Shown here piece after piece: positions 36,404-47,999 of a stretch of 64,000 nt of DNA (position 1 is its first letter; each line of letters begins with the position of its first letter). A program made the translations under genes and the position numbers. Source of the stretch: Diospyros lotus (Eukaryota > Streptophyta > Magnoliopsida > Ericales > Ebenaceae); NCBI RefSeq assembly GCF_014633365.1, contig NC_068344.1, positions 11,857,669 to 11,921,668 on the forward strand, in the 5' to 3' direction. The notes under the pieces are model-generated. The model searched no databases. It was not told the origin of the DNA and saw nothing but the letters and a program-made list of their open reading frames with translations.

Positions 36404-38270
36404 ACCTACAAGGGGGTACATTAACGAGCTGCTACTCATCTATGAGGGGAATGCGGTGATCACAAGCCCTACTTGGTGGTAGAGTGGTAGGTTTTTGCAA
36501 GACCGAGGGAAAATCTGTAAGTACCTCTTGAATGTCTGTTGTTATTTCTTCCCTTTTGTGGGTCAGTTGTTGCTGGAGAATCATTTTGACTACGGGGTTG
36601 GGTGGCTACTTGAATTGCATATCATTCACCACCCACTCGGATCCACTTCTAAATTTCGTTTTCTTTGACCGCACGGCTGTGACCAGGCTACATTGACAAG
36701 CATACCTGTCAGCCCCCGAGTATGAATTCCATGGCGAGTCGCTTGTAATTGAATGCCACTTTGCCCAATTGGGATAGCCATTGTACACCCAATACGATGT
36801 CGACCCCTGCCAATGGTATGGCATACAGGTCCACTGTCACTGTAATGTGTTGGATTTTCAAGCTCACAGCCTTACATTGCTGGGTGCATGTTAGCCTTTC
36901 ACAGCTAGCCACACGCACGTGAAAAGAGTTAATGCGGTTAATCGAGATCTGCAACCTTTGGGCGATCCTTGTGCTGATAAAATTATGTGTTGACCCATTA
37001 TCAATAAGCAGACTGACTTCTTTGTTGCACAACCAGGCTGTGATGCGGATGGTTTGTGGTCCGGATGAACCAACCAAAGCATGTAGGGATACTTTTGGTT
37101 GTTCTTCAACGTCTATTTCTATGCCTTCTACAGGCCAGTCTAGAGGCATGTCAGGCTCTGCCTCTTCCCCGTCCCATTCTTATGGGTGTTCACATTCGAT
37201 CAGAAATGCTTTAGCCACCTTACACTTATGACCCGGAGTAAATTTTTCGTTATAATTAAAGCATAGGCCTTGCTCATGTCATTTCTACATTTCTACCCAT
37301 GAGAGTCATCGTACGCTTGGGGGAATAGTCTTGCTAGACATGGCTTGTGGCAGGGGTGGTACCTTTGGCTTGTACCTGCTAGTGCTTGTGGCCACGACAG
37401 GGCCTTTGTAGGCATAAGTCTTGCTCATGGACTGTAATTGCTCGTCTTTTAACCTTGCTATTTCAATAGCATGCTGCAAATGGGTGGGCCTGTGCAACTT
37501 GACCTCCGTTGCCAGTTCTGGCTTCAAGCCTCCCACGAATGCCCCAATTAAAGCCTTTTCTGGCCATTCCCTTACTTGTGTTGTGACTCTCTCAAATTCT
37601 CTTTGGTAATCTCTAAGAGATCCACTCTGCTGCATTTTTTATAGTGCTTCATCATAATCCATGTACCCAGTAGGCCCAAATCTTGTTCGAACTTCCTGCT
37701 CAAAATCTTTCCATCAGATGGATTTGCCTTGACTATCATAGGTGCATGAAAGCCACTGCCACCAATGATTTGCCTCAACTTCTAAGAAATAGGCAGCATA
37801 ATCCACTTTTTCCCTGCTGGTCATATCTTGTGTTTTAAAAAATTAATTGGCGTGGCTAATCCAAGAAATAGGATTTTCGCCATTGAATGTAGGGAATTGC
37901 AATCGTGGCTTAAAAACAGATTGATTGTGGCCAAGAGGGTCCACATTATCTTCTCTTTCGTCATCCCCAGAGTCTCCCTCCGATCTAGAGGCATACCCCT
38001 GGCTAATAGAACCATGAGATCACTGCCTGTGGGAAGATCTGCTATTACTTCGCCTTGATGATTGTTGCGACTATTGTTGTTGCTGCACCAAAAGCGTGAG
38101 TTGTTGCAATGATTGTTCCACCCTCAAAAACCTCTCATCCATGGTGTTGGCCATGTTTTCTAAGGTTTCGATGCGTTCACAATGTGTCGGTACTCTAGCC
38201 ATTGTTGGTTGGTTGGTTGGTTGGAAAATAATAAAACTTCGGAGAACGTCTTCCAAGCAGTTGGGTTGCC
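36404..38270 (-). pseudogene. Chromovirus Gag and protease
   Basis: Read leftwards: a Gag start with coiled-coil-like MEDVLRSFIIF...RVEQSLQQLTLLVQQQQ (38071-38256), Gag core with LRDYQREFERVTTQV and LIGAFVGGLKPELATEVKLHRP (37460-37620), then an aspartic protease with SLLIDNGSTHNFIS (about 36985-37030) and GVDIVLGVQWLSQLG (36765-36810). The catalytic site reads D-N-G-S where D-[ST]-G is usual, so one residue is changed. Several frameshifts divide Gag. A short zinc-knuckle-like stretch may lie near 37220-37290 but is too decayed to confirm. Confidence 0.85.
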
Positions 38271-38293
38271 TCTCAACGAAAGCACCAAAATAA

Positions 38294-38430
38294 TGGATGC
38301 CCTAGTCCTCAGAAGGTGATTTTACACCTTGCTACTACGTAATAGAAGGGGAAATCGGAATATTTAAGAAATAAAGGTCTCTTTGTATTTATTTACTTGA
38401 TGATTACAAATGAGACAGGCCAACCCTTAA
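38294..38430 (-). mobile_element. Remnant of the chromovirus 5' LTR
   Basis: Nearly identical to 29389-29530, then cut at AACCCT. On the minus strand it is followed by TTTTGGTGCTTTCGTTGAGAG (38271-38290), which occupies the PBS position. It is not of the iMet type. Confidence 0.85.
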
Positions 38431-38804
38431 TTTGTTGTCTGTAGCATGTTTAGTATATCTTTATTTATGTGTGAACCTATCTATGTTTTAGATATGTTTA
38501 AGGCGTTCAGTTGTCACTTATGAGAGATGATGTCCTTGTAATACATTTTGTAAACATCTTGAACGATTTTATTTATGATAAATAAAGCATTATGGTTATG
38601 AACCATATCAAGTTCGATCTAGCTTCCGCATTTGAAATTTTAACACCTGTCTTAGCTATTTGATTATTGGGTTTGTTAATCTGAGAAGATGAAAATTAGG
38701 GCTTTTGGGAATTTGTGTGATGTATGACAGCGATTGTGGTATGGAAATTTTTATATTCCCGAAATCCTAAGTTATAACACGCCCAAAAAATTTGGGGTGT
38801 TACA
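38431..38804 (+). mobile_element. Ty3/gypsy LTR, right part (continuation of 27555-29388)
   Basis: It resumes host-LTR sequence (CTGTAGCATGTTTAGTATATC, matching the complement of about 32605-32630) and ends GGGGTGTTACA. The ~70 bases that should join it to 29388 are missing. Confidence 0.85.
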
Positions 38805-38809
38805 AACCT

Positions 38810-39945
38810 ACTCAGGAACCAATTGTACCAAAGAGGCTATTCCACGCCACTTCTCAAATGTGTCGACCCCAATCACTCCACCTACATCATGATCAAGATA
38901 CACGATGGGGTATGTGGAGGCCACCTCGGCGGATGATCCTTAATAGCAAAGGTGTTAAGAGCCAGATACTATTGGCCAACAATGAGGAGTGACTGCCTGA
39001 CTTATGTAAGACGCTATGACAAGTGCCAAAGGTTCTCGAATGCACATCATTCCCCGCTGGAGGAACTCCATAATCTCGGCAGCCCTTGGCCATTTTACAA
39101 ATGGGGGATAGACATCCTCGGACCCTTCTCGACTGCAGCGACACAACTTAAGTTCATGGTAGTAGTAGTCAACTACTTCACGAAATGGATCGAGGCCAAG
39201 CCCCTAGCTACAATCACCGCCGAAAGAATCTGAAAATTCATTTGGAGGAATATCATTGCTAAGAAGGCCTCCTTAGGGTACTAAGCTTAGACAATTTCAC
39301 CCAATTCACTAATGGCAAGCTCCAAGACTTCTGCCAAGAGCTCAATATCCACCAGGTCTTTACCTCAGTCGAGCACCCCTAGACCAACGGTTAAGCTGAA
39401 TCCGCCAACAAAGTCATTTTGACAGGCCTAAAAAAGCAACTCGATGGCGCCAAAGGCACCTAGCCAGAAGAACTTCCCATAGTGCTATGGTCATACTACA
39501 CCACAACTTAGACCTCAACCGGGGAAACACAATTTCAACTCACTTATGAGTCAGAGGCCATGATTCCAATCAAGGTTGAAGAACCCAGCCCCAGGCAATA
39601 TTATTTTCGAGAAGACACCAATAATGAAGAACAACGAATCGACCTCGACCTTATTCAGGAAATCCGAGACTAGGCTCACATTCATGAACAAGCCGCTAAG
39701 CAAAAGGCGGCTCGAAAATACAACAAAGGAGTTCATCCTAGGCAATTTCAGGAAGGAGACCTGGTCCTAAGGAAGATTAAAGGCCCAAGAAAACAACCCT
39801 CACAAGGAAAACTCGGTGCCAACTGGGAAGGCCCTTACCGAGTCACTAATAACCTCAGCAGATGAGCTTACCACTTGGCCGAACTCTTAGGAAGACCCTT
39901 GACCAAGTCATGGAATGTAGCCAGCCTGCAAAAATATTATAGCTA
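38810..39945 (+). pseudogene. Tat Pol, part 3: integrase
   Basis: After the split LTR the frame resumes: CGGHLGG and ARYYWPTM (38915-38975), CQRFSNAHHSPLEEL (39022-39066), the core WGIDILGPFSTA (39102-39137; first Asp codon 39111-39113), YFTKWIEAKPLATITAERI, a distorted second-Asp box, then AESANKVILTGLKKQL, LWSYYTTT--TSTGETQFQLTYE, and the C-terminal EGDLVLRK and NWEGPYRV (39755-39840). Roughly ten stops are present, several of them CAG/CAA to TAG/TAA. It is the end of pol. Confidence 0.92.
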
Positions 39946-40048
39946 AGTGATTATGTTCTTATATCATTCAGATAAATATACTTCCTCCTATTACTTGTTA
40001 AATCCTTATATGGGTCCAGACCCAAAGTTTTTTCTTTTCTTATCATAG
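39946..40048 (+). other. Start of Tat 3' untranslated region
   Basis: About 100 bases between the decayed pol end and the tandem array. No feature recognised. Confidence 0.5.
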
Positions 40049-42250
40049 ATCTCGAGTTACCTCAGTCTGCTGCCTTTGGGCTCGAGTAACCTCAGGTTAT
40101 CTCTAATAATGCTTTGTAACAAACAAGCCCCAACGAACCTTGAGTTACCTTGGTCTGCTACCTTTAGCCTTGAGTAACCTTGGCCTATCTCCAATAAAGC
40201 TTTGTAACAAATAAGCCCACCTCAAGTTACCTCGGTCTGCTGCCTTTGACCTCAAGTAACCTCGACCTATCTCCAACAAAGTTTTGTAACAAACAAGCCC
40301 TGGTGAACCTCGAGTTACCTCAGTCTGCTGCCTTTGGCCTCGAGTAACCTCGGCCTATCTCCAACAAATCTTTGTAACAAACAAGCACTGGTGGACCTCG
40401 AGTTACCTTTGTTAGTGTAGGTGCTTTAGACCCAATCAGATTTGGCAAATTGTACACTGACATTTGTAATCATATTTATTATTGAATAAAGAGTTATTTA
40501 ATTCTACAAGAAGTCGTTCTATTAGTTTCTTATTATTAATGTAATGATTGGATGAAACTAGATAGAAGTCAATATGATGTATACTATGATTAATCTATAA
40601 AGATGTAAGATGGTGTATCACAGTTTTTCGACATCATTAAATGTCCCAAGTCGTAGCAATGTCAAGAATGGACATTGAAAATTGCAATAAGACTTGTATG
40701 TGCTATGTTTTTTCTATGTGATAGCAATGGGGGTCTCACACCCATAGGCATAGGGATACCTAAATAAGTACATAAGTGACAAATGTTGGAGAACATATCA
40801 CTGGATATAACTCGCTAAGAGAATCCATTTTGGTTATATGTTGATAGAATTCTCATACAAGATTGGTGTAACTAATCCTTAGACATGAAGTTGTCACAAT
40901 CATCTCATAAGAAGACTGGTATGCTTTGACATTGTTTCAATGGACTTAGACAAAGGCTGTAAGTAGGAGATCATTGGGCATATTGTGAGGCTTACGGAGA
41001 TGGATGTATAACCAAGATGGGACTCGTCTATCCCTTGATAGAGGATGATGTATCTGAGGCGCCTTCGGTGGATATTCACTTTAAATTCATGGCCATGCTG
41101 AAAGAGATCAATAAGGAATTATTGATTTACTTTTTATTAAATGAGAATATCCGAAAGACCATAGAAAAACTCATGTGATCGTAATCAAGCAACACATCAC
41201 CAAACTTGAGATTGTATAAGATACATTAACGAGATGATCGAATTACACGGTAACCATGCTCATGAAAAGTTGTTTACGAATTATGAATCCTTCTGAATAA
41301 TTGGGTAGGCATGACGCCTTGCTAGAAGCCAATCTTGTCTTATGTGTTTATACCGACACATTGCCAACATATTCGAAATCCTAATGAGTCATACGTAAAA
41401 GGTACGGTCCCTGGCTTACACTAGGAGAGCAGATGTATGGTTAAATGGGACATTTCAACAAGAAATTGTGCCGTCGTAGGTTCTTATGGAAAAAGAACAA
41501 ATAGACGTAATGACGAGGGGTCGTTATACAGAAAAGAGTTTCCTAAAATGACAATTTATCAAATTAGAAAGGAGTTTCTAATTTAATAATTTGGGTTTAA
41601 TTTAATACTTGGGCTAAATAAAGTATTTGGGCCAAATATTAAATTAAATATTTGGGCTTGAATTCGATTTGGGCCAAATATTTTATAAATGGATTTGGGC
41701 CACTTAATTATATTTCTAGTTGGACTAGGATAACTCACATAAGATTCTAGTTGGACTAGGATAATGGGCCTGCCCATGTTCATTAGGGTTTAAGAAACCC
41801 TATGAGGTATTCTCCTCTATAAATACCCCTTTATGGGTTGTCCAAATTAAGGTTTTATTTTATGGTTTTCAAGAGTTGAAAAATTATTCTTTTTCGTCCA
41901 TACACAAGCCACGATAGAAGAAGGAGCTAGCACTACTATTCCATTCTCCTTGCCAAAGGGCGTGTGTCGCGTATCACAAGTTAGAGGCCGGACACTTGGA
42001 CGGCTCAATCCACAAACGACTCAAAAAATCTAAAGGTTAGATTTATTTTATTTTGTATGTGAATGTTATAATTTCGACATTAATCCAATCGTTGGGATCG
42101 GGGTAAAGTTTAAAATTTTTGAACTACGCTGCTTGCCCCGTAACGTTCTTGCTTAACTTTTAACCTCGGTCTGCTGCCTTTGGCCTCGAGTAACGTTGAC
42201 CTATCTCTAACAAAGCTTTGTAACAAACAAGTCCCGGTGGACCTCGAGTT
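40049..42250. repeat. Tat 3' UTR tandem repeats, ~75-95 bp units (split by a copia solo LTR)
   Basis: About five and a half units. Each contains CTCGAGTTACCTCGGTCTGC, a second half-copy CTCGAGTAACCTCGGCCTAT, and TTTGTAACAAACAAGCCC. Units are at 40049-40409 and 42163-42250; the copia LTR at 40410-42162 lies between them. Tandem arrays in the 3' UTR are known for Tat/Ogre elements and can seed satellites. Confidence 0.9.
40410..42162 (+). mobile_element. Copia solo LTR in the Tat 3' UTR array; TSD about ACCT
   Basis: It starts TGTTAGTGTAGGTGCTTTAG, has a TATA box CTCTATAAATACC at 41814-41826, and ends near 42162 (GCTTAACTTTTA). The flanks ACCTT (40405-40409) and ACCTC (42163-42167) give a four-base match. 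It is the same family as 16466-18460, reversed. Confidence 0.88.
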
Positions 42251-42773
42251 AGTCGGATTTCTCCGCAAGTCATCTCAATCCTTCCCAAGTTATGCCCTCT
42301 ATCGGGCAGGCATCAGCGAACCTAGAGTCATCTCGGTCCCATCCCAATAAGGAAAGCTCCCAGGCACCTTAATAATTTCCTTTTTATTACTTAAATAACA
42401 TGGGGTCTATTCAAATGCCAGCAAATCAGAAGCTTCTTCAGCCTCACCAAAACCCATCGCAAAATAGGTGGATGCAGCAACCCTAAATCGTTCAGCACTT
42501 ACAATAGTTGGATGGTCAAGCACTAAAGCAAACAAAAGCAAAGAAAAACCACAAGGTACTCATACTCAAAAAAATTTCATTTCATTAGTCCATTCCATTA
42601 CAAAACATATCAACAATACAAGATCCTTTATTACGCTTTCAGTGATCCACTTACAGTAAAAATGCAACCGAACTAGCTTAATAATTTACCCTAATCAAAT
42701 CTTAGCACAACAAGACCAACACAACTAATCAAGTCTTAGCACAACAAGGCCGACTCAACTATTAAACACTCTG
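42251..42773 (+). other. Tat region downstream of the tandem array
   Basis: No sense gene recognised. The region around 42565-42615 (CATTTCATTAGTCCATTCC context) resembles the untranslated end of the antisense ORF in Tat elements. Short tandem wording AGTCTTAGCACAACAAG is repeated at 42704-42752. Confidence 0.4.
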
Positions 42774-45700
42774 TAACGACCCGCTCCCACTTACGGGCGC
42801 CACCGGTAAATAATTGACCAGATTACTCACCCGACGAACCACAACTGAAGGGTTGGACTATGTTTCAACAGAAAATGCCCTAGGTGGGAACTAGGCTTCG
42901 TCCTTCCCTTCACTCCACTTAGGAATTGGTCCCAACTCGAACAAGAAAAACTCAGCGGACCGAGACTCAAAACCCGAGTGAGCTTCATCTCTCTTCAACT
43001 TGCCTCATAGCAAGCCAGAGGTGACCCAGACATAAAGCTAGCATAACAAACACTTCGCTGAGTATTGGGGATTTATGAGAATATACCTCGCTGATCTTTA
43101 CTCGATCTGAAACTCGGCTTCTCCAACTAAGCCATATACAACGAACAATCTCACAATCATTTATCACACTATGATGATTACAACAATTAAATACATTTAA
43201 TGCTCAACATCACATACATTTACTCACAAGGGTATACATACATAACACCACATGGCTACGTACAAGAGATAAATAAATACACAACACGGGCAACACCGCT
43301 AGTTGCCACAACCACCTCCCGGCGCCATCCCTGCTTGCATCTGGACTTGCAACATCTACACATGAGGTAAACCTCATGAGTCATAAAGACTCAGTAAGGG
43401 TGCAATGCATGTAAATATGAATATAATCATGTTTATGTATGCCAATGCATGCAAATGAGGCTAGGCCATCTGATCCTCACAACCCTCCAAGGTTTAAGGC
43501 ATTAACCTATCAGCCCTCACAACACTAATCCTCCTTATGGCCACAGGTCCACTAGGTCTTGCATCACACAAGATATAACCACTACATGCCAATGTAACAT
43601 AAAACCATTATCAAACATATTTACCAACTTGCAAGGCCACCTCCTGGTCGATGCTGTCGAACATTGATAGATTAGATGAATAATGATTCGGATTTGCAAT
43701 AAGGGTGCAACCCAAAGTCGTCTCCCAACGAACCTCAAACGGATCTGTCAAAACAAGACTAAACGGGGGTTTTTTTTTATGAAAAACAAAAAAATAAAAT
43801 AAACAAGAACACAGTAAACCGAGATGCAACCAGTTGCAACCTTTCCTCCCTACCTGGGTATCATCATCCACCATATAAAGAACCTATTTATCTTTAATCC
43901 CCAGATCTAAAAAAAATGCTTGACAATCGCCGAAGACTAAATCGAAACAAATATAAAAATCACAGAAGATCTTCTTAATCAATATACAAGTTTCAATTTT
44001 TTTAGCACACAGATCTGAAACCGACATGAACAATCGCCCACTGAGTTTATGTTGTTTCTTGCAAACCAATACCCCAATCGAGCCTATTAGTCAAATCTGC
44101 CCAAGCATCATGCATGCATTCATACGATCGCATAAAATACATACACACTTGAGAAGAAGCAAAGAAACAAAACCATAAGATTAAAGATGAAAACAGATAT
44201 ACAAAAACATCCAAAGATTCAAACCGGATAAGGAGTACGGCATGCAACCGGTTACAAAATCCTTAGCCTTCCATCTTGACAAGAACAATAGAGAAAAGAA
44301 AAATTGGCTACTATTCACGTGAGAAAAGAATTATCCCCTAATGGCCTCTTAATGTGCTTAAATAGAGCTTAGGGAGGAAACCCTAGGTTACCGAAACTTC
44401 ATAGCTGATTTTGAATAGGATAACGTGCATTATGGGCTTCGTCCCCTTCATAACAATTGTAGATCAGGAAGATTAGATGAATTTGGGCTTTTTGATCACT
44501 TGATTTGGATATCGGACGCCCAAGTTATGTCCTTTTAAAGATTCAGGGTCTGTGTAGCTTTCCTAATTTAACCCAGCTATCTGGTCCCGACTTTGAAGCG
44601 ACGTTTGGAGGCCCAAACGAACTCAGATTTGGACAAACCATACCATTCCAGAAAGCCTAAGAAGTCATCTAAAATATCTCTAAAGAAATCATTCACGTTA
44701 TGGGATTATAACTTAGCCAAAAATTTGAAAGAAGCACAGAAGGTCAAATTTGTCAGCACACTTTTGCTTCTTTGTCTCCAATCTCCTTGTTTCCCTTCTT
44801 GCCATCAAAATTCCTCTTGACCCAGGAAGCCCAAATCTATCCAAAATAAAATAAAATAGTGTGAAGCCCAATTCCTATAAAATAAAATAAAACAAAATCA
44901 AGATGAATAAAATGACACAACTAACGTGCAGAAAGACTAAATATGAGGGCTAAATAATATGAAAATATGCGCTCTATCACCTTCACATAGGGCCATCCCT
45001 TACCTGGCTCAAATCCTCATCTCTGCCTCAGCACGAATTCCAGCCTGAATCTCAAGTTCCTTTAGGATCCCGGCCTTCCCGATCGAACCTAGGGGCAAAC
45101 ACACAAAACCCCAACTCTATTAACATCCGGCATTAAACCAATGCCATCAATTTCGCCACACACATCATCAGAACCATCCATCAATTTTCCAAATAACCCC
45201 GACATAGGGTTCAATCCAACAACACTACACAATTTAATATCTCACATAAAGGAAAATATTCTGAAAAGAGTTAATCAACTTACCTTAGTCAATCTGGAAA
45301 AGAAACTCGGGCCATCGCCCACATTGGTGTTGCTTCCATAACTGCCATCCCATGCCCAAATCGTTGATTTCAAGCTTTTGGCACGCTCCTCGAGTCTCGA
45401 AATAATTTTCCAGACTATTCCTCAATTTTTCTAGAATTTTTCCCTATTTTCCTCAAATTTTCAGATTTTCTATTATTTCTTTTCTTTTATTTTTCTTTTC
45501 TTTTCCATTTTTCTTTTTCTCTTTTCCTTCTTTCTTCTTCACCTCCCGCGTGCCTGTTCTTCTTCTTCCTTCTTCGCGGCTTCTTCTTCTCCATACGGCC
45601 GACCTGCGCACACCACCTGCCGACCACCGCTTGCCCTTTCAGCTCCGCCGCTGCTGCCTCCACGGCCACGCAAACGCCAGGCGGCCACTGCCACCACGGT

Positions 45701-46726
45701 TGGTTTCTCCGCGAGCCACCATTGCAGCCGGCCTCACCGTGCGCTGCCATCACCGCCATGGCCGAACCAGCTTCTGATGCTGCCACTGCAATCGCCATCG
45801 GCAACCCTTCACGCTACCACGGACATCACGTCTCGCACACACGGCCTCTGACGTCGCTTCCTTTGCTGCTGCTGCTACGCCCGCAACCGGCCTTGGCCAC
45901 TATAACTAGCTTTCAGCATCGGCCATGGCAGCGGCTGCCATGGCCGATTGGCCCTCTCTCTCTTAGACTCTCTCTCTCTCTCTCCCTCTCCCCCGCGGGC
46001 TCACTCTCACGCTCTTGCGATCTCTCTTTCTACTCTCCATCTTTCCATCGGCTCTCTGTTTTCAAAATACAGAGACAATGAGGGGGGGAAAGAGCACTGT
46101 TGCAAGCTTGGACAGCAAGCTTGCACGCGCCTATATATATATATATCTATATATAATTCACATATAAACACCACTATTTTTCATTAATTGCACTTGAGAT
46201 TCTGTTAATTCCATTTAGGAATTTTGTTAATATCATTTGGGCCCTCCAAGCCTAATTTAATTACATCAAAGCCACACAACAACTTAATTTCTCGAAATTA
46301 ATTGTCAGCGATTACTCGATACTAACGATTTCATCCCCGCACCTACGTGGGACCTCAATTCGACTCGAAAACACTTAAGGATTGCCTTACTCAGAAAACC
46401 GAACCACCCCTAGGGTCCCCTCAGCTTCCAGAAGGCCCCTTATGACCATTCGGTATTGGTACCCACTCGGGCTTATACAGAATTTATTCCGAAAATTATT
46501 CCCGGTCGGACCGTTTCTAGCGTCACTATCCTCATCTCGAGAAGCTCACCAGTCTCTTGCCATTTTCCTTGGACATCCAAGTCCCGGGGCACTCCCGGCC
46601 GCTAATTCGGCAATTTTATTAACTAATTTCTTGAAACCGACTCTTGAGCTTCATGGACCACCCGAGATCCTGTCCAAAAGAATCAAAATCATTTATTTTC
46701 AATACCATGTAATACCGGGTGTTACA
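42774..46726 (-). mobile_element. Ty3/gypsy solo LTR, 4 kb including a nested LTR; TSD CACTC
   Basis: The minus strand starts TGTAACACCCGGTATTACATG at 46726. A TATA region lies at 46128-46158, then an AG-rich start of transcription with a GAGAGA run (45960-45990), a GC-rich segment (45560-45960), and the end GCGGGTCGTTACA at 42774. CACTC duplications lie at 42769-42773 and 46727-46731. Without the nested LTR it is about 2.5 kb. The small Ala/Arg-rich frames at 45487-46081 overlap on both strands and are treated as compositional. Confidence 0.92.
43538..44979 (-). mobile_element. Athila-like LTR nested in the 4-kb solo LTR; TSD CCTTA/CCTTC
   Basis: The minus strand starts TGATAGAGCGCATATTTTC at 44979, close to the TGATAGCATGCATATTT start of the complete Athila element, and also shares the TTTGTAACCGGTTG box. 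The left end is placed at TGGCCACAGG because it gives CCTTA (43533-43537) against CCTTC (44980-44984); this end is less certain than the right. Confidence 0.7.
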
Positions 46727-46731
46727 CACTC

Positions 46732-47999
46732 ACCCTCCATAGAGCCCCTAGTAGCTCCCCAGCACAAGCTGTTGGAGAGCGACATCGTGGTCAATGTTGG
46801 AACTGACACATCCGCAAGTCACACCTTAGCGATATAGATCCGCGCAAGTAAAGGCATGAGCAAGAACTACAGAGTGAGGCCCCAAAAATGCGATAACACC
46901 AACGTGATGGTCACAGATGCCAAGGAACTTAAAATCCCAAGGAAGGCAGAAAGGTGAAGGCGACTGAGGGTGAACTTCTCAAAGCTAAGGAGTAAATCCA
47001 CCCTCGTATCGCGACCACCCAAAATCGTTAACCCGCATATTGCAAACACCCAAAACCATGAATCACAGCTAACTTCGGCCATCAACGCATCACCTGAATT
47101 GGCAACATCGCCGCCGGAGACATTACCACAGACCGGTAGAACCTCGGCTTGGTCCAACATTATCAACCATCAAACCCCAAGATATCTAGTGAAAAGAAGG
47201 ACACCCAGGCACCAAATGAAGGATACATGAAAGGAAGAAAGAAAAAACCCCTTTTTTATAGGCGTAATGAGGAACACCTAACATCATCTACCTCGCCTAT
47301 GATAACGCCGCCTATCCCAACATTAATGCCCCCACATTCACCAGCAGAAGGGCCACCATCAAAATAGGGTCACATACCCAAGCAGTTACTACCCCGCCCT
47401 AGGGAGCCGGTGTACCTCCAAGGAAAGCGCCCCCTCACCTCCTAAACGCACCCTCTAGGAAAGCAAAGCGTCCTACACCACCGAACATTGTTTTAGCTAT
47501 AGCCACGCGCCCCAGACTTCATGTCACACACATTCTCAAAACACGGAGCCTGGACTGCTGCACTTGGGCATCCCAAGAAAAACTGAGGATAAGACAAGGT
47601 CACCTCACACCCCACTAACCTGTGGGTACAAATCAACCTCGGTGCCCCAATCCGGGGCCTATAGCGATAAAAAAGAAAAGCAAGGCGAAAAGAAAGAAGT
47701 GCAAATCGAGCCATATTTAGAAATATCTCTTTTTATTTAAACAAAAGGGTCAGGGTCACAATGTCAACCATTTACATAGAATGAAAAGGCATCTTCTGCT
47801 AGAAAGGCATCTCCTTGGCCTCCGGTGGGGAGGAGGTGCCAGCGACAACTATAGAAATCGATTGGGCATGAATGAGACCCTTCAGCTTCGCAGCAGTAGC
47901 TTCTATCTTCCACCGTCAAACTCGATGCCCTTTACCCTGAAACATAAGATCCCAATAAGAGCCATCAATTAACAAAAAGAAAAACATAGATACACAGTG
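46732..47999 (+). other. Tat-derived sequence without a recognised gene
   Basis: About 1.3 kb between the 4-kb solo LTR and the antisense ORF remnant. Short frames on both strands show no family motif. It is presumed to belong to the 3' non-coding region of the Tat element. Confidence 0.4.

Larger units (their letters stand above)
29389..38430 (-). mobile_element. Chromovirus (Ty3/gypsy, probably Reina) with truncated 5' LTR
   Basis: A minus-strand element with a 608-bp 3' LTR (29389-29996), PPT, single gag-pol coding region ending in a chromodomain, and only ~137 bp of its 5' LTR (38294-38430). Two solo LTRs lie in its RT region (32272-34438 and 34849-36398). The short LTRs and C-terminal chromodomain point to Reina, though other chromovirus clades are possible. 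The right junction has lost most of the 5' LTR plus about 70 bp of the host LTR, so no TSD remains. Confidence 0.85.

Noticed and set aside
38984..39146. Minus-strand frames opposite the Tat integrase
   Set aside because: Shadows of the integrase coding strand with no motif of their own.
45487..46187. Ala/Arg/Leu-rich frames on both strands
   Set aside because: Same compositional origin as above, within a solo LTR bounded by a TSD.
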